A DNA stretch of 64,000 nucleotides from Bugulina stolonifera (lineage: Eukaryota; Bryozoa; Gymnolaemata; Cheilostomatida; Bugulidae). The position numbers were made by a program, and so were the translations under genes. The stretch lies in assembly GCA_935421135.1 (NCBI GenBank), contig OW285187.1, positions 27,094,429 through 27,158,428 of the forward strand. Direction: 5' to 3'. Shown piece by piece: positions 58,985 to 64,000 of this stretch (positions are counted from its first letter, which is position 1; every line of letters begins with the position of its first letter). The notes beneath the pieces were generated by a model. It was not told where the DNA came from. It made no database searches and saw nothing but the letters and a program-made list of their open reading frames with translations.

Positions 58985-60900
58985 ATGAATTCCCCTATTC
59001 TGCAGTACGAACTGCCGGTGCCTTTGTAAATATTAAAACTTTCCTTTGTGACATTAAACAGTAAATACCGTTTTGTACCAGATACGAGTTGCTCGTTTTC
59101 TATTCTAATAGCTATAGGGAATCTGAGAAGTTTCTGCAAACTGGCCCACGTAGCTGCATACTTTCTATAACATGTAGGCGAGCAATAGATTTTCAAGAAT
59201 GATCTCATTCACTTTTCAAGTTCGCATACAAAGTAATTGGTTAACTTTTATTTAGCGTTTACTGTTTGTATTAATAGTATTTTTAATTGTAAAACAGTTT
59301 GCCAATTTTGATGGAACGCCAAAGTCAACATTATTTTTTTACTCAAAACTAATGTGGAGATTTTGGCTTGTTCTCTACATTCATCGAACCAGAAGAAAAC
59401 TTTCATCTGTATTTATATTATATCAAAATGATGCCACTCTCTTCATTAATTTGAAATTCACTAATTTTGTTTAATTATTACGTTCCCAATTTTATTTGGC
59501 ATCACATCCAGGACACCACAGATGACTAAACCTGGTATAAATCATGCTTTTTAGAAATGACCACTTAAAACTGTTACAACAGATGTTCATCTGTGTTGTG
59601 ACCTGGTCACTGTCTTGGATCCTTTTAGCATGGCAGTGCTTCTCAGTGCCATAAGTTGAGCATGCCGATTGGCCACCCAGTTGAAGAGCTTTGTAGACAG
59701 GGTTATGACAACCAATCGACAGTAAAATTATTTTCACATGCATTGTGAACTTCATAGTCTTGTTAAATTTTTTGCAGTCTTGGTAACAACTGAATGGTTT
59801 TATTTTGAGGAAGGTAGGATTTTGTATGTTTTTTTTTCGCTTTCAAACTGTTCTGAATTGGAGGGTGTCTGTAAGTAAAATGACTATCTGGATAACTTGA
59901 TAAAAGACCTATGATTGCTTGTGAACAGTTTGATGTTTTCGTACTAGAAAAAAAATTAAAATATTTGTTTATTGCATCCATGACTAGTTGGCATGGTATT
60001 TATTGAGAGTATGTACTGGTTAAGGATTTTTTTTATGGCTGCAATAAACACTAAAAATTGTAAAAAGGAGAAAATAGCAACTTGAGTATGTAAGGTTTTG
60101 AGAGTTAATGTTAGTTTATGCTATGACCATATTGGAGAAATAAACTGTTTGGAAGTTGCTAAAATACTTTCTTGTTGTCAGTCAGTGCAATTGTAAATAA
60201 TGCCAGTGTGCCTGCAACAGTACAGCTAGTATTCCATTTCGCAATAGTTCTGAAGACATGGCTATGGCTTTATGCATGCCGAGTTAGAAATGGTACAATG
60301 TACATTACTTCATAGTTTATAATGGCCTAGAAATATCCTAAAGGGAAGTTTTAATATACAAATACATGTACATCACTGAGAATCAAGATGATGCCTAATC
60401 CACATGCTAAGCAAGCAGTTGGTCGATAATAATATAAAATATTTTTTCTAAGTTTCTGTGGTTTGCCAGGACTGTAATTTATTATTGTTCTATAGAACGT
60501 TGGGAGAAGTATTTTACTGCCTAGCATTGCAGGCACTGGTATCATTTTATACCTGTCGGTAAACAAATGAGAACCAGCAAGTTCTGATAAGTAATTCTCC
60601 AGGTAAGCTGTCCCAAAGTGGCGAGGTATTGGCTGAAAAGTTTTCCAGTGAAACCTGGAGACTTGACAGGTACGTATCGTACGTATTATTTACAAGCAGC
60701 ACTAACTGTGATGTGCTCATTACTAATCGTTCTGGGACATAACGCATTTGCGTTGAGCATAGTAATAGAATGTGCTGCGAGTTTTAGTCACAGACAGTAA
60801 AAGATCTTTGTATCGGTAGTCAGTTAACCACGTGGTATATCCGACCTATATAGCTACTCGCCAATAAGAGCTTGCAGACGCATGTGATTCGCTGTAGGCG
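58985..60900. other. DDX6 3' flank
   Basis: Contains the DDX6 3' UTR and intergenic DNA. AATAAA hexamers occur at 60043-60048 and 60139-60144; an ATTAAA occurs closer, near 59030. No coding frame or RNA gene is recognised. Confidence 0.5.
60139..60144 (+). terminator. AATAAA hexamer downstream of DDX6
   Basis: One of two AATAAA sites about 1.1 kb past the DDX6 stop; it could serve a long 3' UTR. The choice between sites cannot be made from sequence. Confidence 0.3.
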
Positions 60901-60904
60901 TGGC

Positions 60905-61126
60905 GTCCCTGTTTTGAATGACGTCTCTTGGGCAACACGAAAAAGGAGCCATTCTATTTCCGCCATATTGTTTTTTGATTAGGCAAGTAATTCGAATTGG
61001 GAGTTATCGATTTCTTGTATTTTTGCAATTGCGTTATCAAAGCATTAACATTAAAACTCAATGAGCAGTCTTTAAACTTGCTTTAACTTAAAATCTAGTA
61101 ATAAATACTTACGCTAAGCAAAAGGT
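60905..61126 (+). promoter_or_regulatory. Probable DYRK1 promoter and non-coding first exon
   Basis: A TGACGTC CRE-like site (60919-60925) and CGCCATATTG (60961-60970, inverse of a YY1-type ATGGCGG) precede a stretch ending AAAAG|GTATGTAT near 61126, a good splice donor. An acceptor TTTTTAG near 63025 lies about 50 bp before the DYRK1 ATG, so a spliced 5' UTR is plausible. This is inference from motif order only. Confidence 0.4.
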
Positions 61127-61132
61127 ATGTAT

Positions 61133-61492
61133 AATATATTTATATTAACTTAATATTCTTATTCTTCTATCGCGTTCGTTACCTGTCACTGTGAGTCAGT
61201 GTGACTGTCTGTGACATGAATTGACTGAGACTGACTCACTTCTGATTTACTCGCTAAGCTAAAACTAACTGCGTCTCGCCGTCTACTGTCTGGTGATTAC
61301 ATTAATATTATATTATATTTATATTAGACATAAGGATAATAAGTATTCTAATTGAGTAATTCGATCGCATTCGTTCTCCTGTCACTGTAACTGTGAGTCT
61401 GAGTCAGTGTGAGTTTGATTGACTGACTCACTTCTGACTTGCTTGCTAAACTAAAACTAATTGCGTCTCGGCGTCTACTGTCTTGCAATTAC
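61133..61492 (+). repeat. Diverged tandem duplication of about 170-185 bp upstream of DYRK1
   Basis: The blocks CCTGTCACTGT, GACTGACTCACTTCTGA, CTAAAACTAA and GCGTCTACTGTCT occur in the same order in 61133-61301 and 61306-61492. A few small indels separate the copies. Confidence 0.75.
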
Positions 61493-61966
61493 AATCCTTA
61501 GTGAATGCTGTATCTTATGGAATCCCTACCACTACTAGTACTCTTACTGCGTGTAATTCAATAGGCTTAGCCTTACCTTACTCAATCTTGTTACTCAGAC
61601 TATGCTTATACTACACAGCCTTGTTATACACACTACTGTGTCATGAGCCTTGTTCTAATTTGAAAAAAATAATCCTAATACTATCGCCATTTTGATTAGT
61701 ATCTGTAACTGTTACTTAAACTTCAACAATACAATTTCTGTTTCATCCAATCACTGCTTAAAAATAAATAGAACCTATATTTGTTATATTGCTTAATTGA
61801 TTCTTGATTGAATATATATTTAGTCTTCAAATTATGTTGTCATTGTCGATTATGGTCACAATATATAGTTCTTTACCGATAGGTCATAGTATAGTGTAAG
61901 TTTTGAGTCAACCCGAATGTTATTAATTGTATAATAATCGTAGCACGTGTTCTAGCTAAATTATAT

Positions 61967-62269
61967 TTCAAGGTGCAACCACACCAGAGCATTTTGGGGC
62001 GAATTTGACGCTCGCGAATCGCCAGAGTGTCAACACTCTCAAAACGCTCCAGCTCAGCCAGCCGAGGTATTGAGACTATTCACTCGACGCTGATTGGCTG
62101 CTAAACAGTTAGTAAACATAAACACGTGGATTATAGCGGAGTGAATACGTACTGGCATGTCATTTGCTAGTGGTTAAATCGCCGCGCTCTTCGATCGCCC
62201 CGTGTGTTTATCAAGGGCTTAGTGTTCGAAGCTTGCTCAGAAAACGCTACCGTGTGTTTGCACCTTGAA
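61967..62269. mobile_element. MITE with TTCAAGGTGCAA termini upstream of DYRK1
   Basis: Left TTCAAGGTGCAACCACAC and inverted right TTCAAGGTGCAAACACAC differ at one position. The interior is GC-richer and contains inverted CGAATCGCC and GATCGCC words. About 300 bp, no ORF. Confidence 0.65.
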
Positions 62270-63978
<1,709 letters not shown>

Positions 63979-64000
63979 TGAAAATACATTCTGCTTGTTC

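Overview
The window is animal nuclear DNA, roughly 63 percent A+T by eye, and intron-rich. It holds four conserved genes that I identified by reading spliced exons against protein families I know: CSE1L/exportin-2 (+, 22 coding exons, 968 aa), UBR5 (-, 50 coding exons, 2865 aa), DDX6/Me31B (+, 9 coding exons, 452 aa) and the first two coding exons of a DYRK1-type kinase (+, continues past the right edge). All introns are GT-AG except one GC-AG intron in UBR5. In each of the three complete genes the exon phases add up to one open frame, which supports the models. A UBR5 with UBA, UBR box, MLLE and HECT, together with a DYRK1 kinase, indicates a metazoan. The divergence, compact introns and TE content suggest an early-branching marine invertebrate such as a sponge, but this is inference.

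Layout: 1-3715 is a partial, rearranged duplicate of the CSE1L segment at 15256-19330. 3716-6991 is AT-rich and gene-poor. 6992-22439 is CSE1L, with several mobile elements in its introns. 22440-26029 is the intergenic stretch between the convergent CSE1L and UBR5 genes. 26030-49943 is UBR5. 49944-55876 separates the divergent UBR5 and DDX6 genes and is mostly a 3.65 kb hAT-like element with an exact 8-bp target duplication. 55877-58984 is DDX6. 58985-63073 is intergenic and probably holds the DYRK1 promoter and non-coding first exon. 63074-63966 is the start of DYRK1.

The most interesting items are as follows. (1) A putative two-exon gene lies antisense inside CSE1L intron 13 and is repeated in the upstream duplicate: a signal-sequence exon, a 7-residue-repeat stalk encoded by a 21-bp minisatellite, and a hyalin-repeat-like half domain. 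Splice sites and frame are kept in both copies, and the arrays differ by exactly two units. (2) A 36-bp tandem repeat abuts CSE1L exon 20, and every unit carries a copy of the 3' splice site; the three nearest upstream acceptors would insert 12, 24 or 36 residues in frame. (3) A 2-kb DNA transposon with GGG/CCC termini lies in CSE1L intron 8. It has five copies of a 14-bp GGTAACGGAGTAAC-type motif and a broken ORF of the ATSHGKGAVDGIGG type. (4) The hAT-like element and several TIR-bearing MITE families are also present.

The conserved genes are housekeeping or regulatory: nuclear export of importin alpha (CSE1L), N-degron/HECT ubiquitin ligation (UBR5), mRNA decapping and translational repression (DDX6), and a dual-specificity kinase (DYRK1). 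I see no operon or shared pathway that explains their adjacency.
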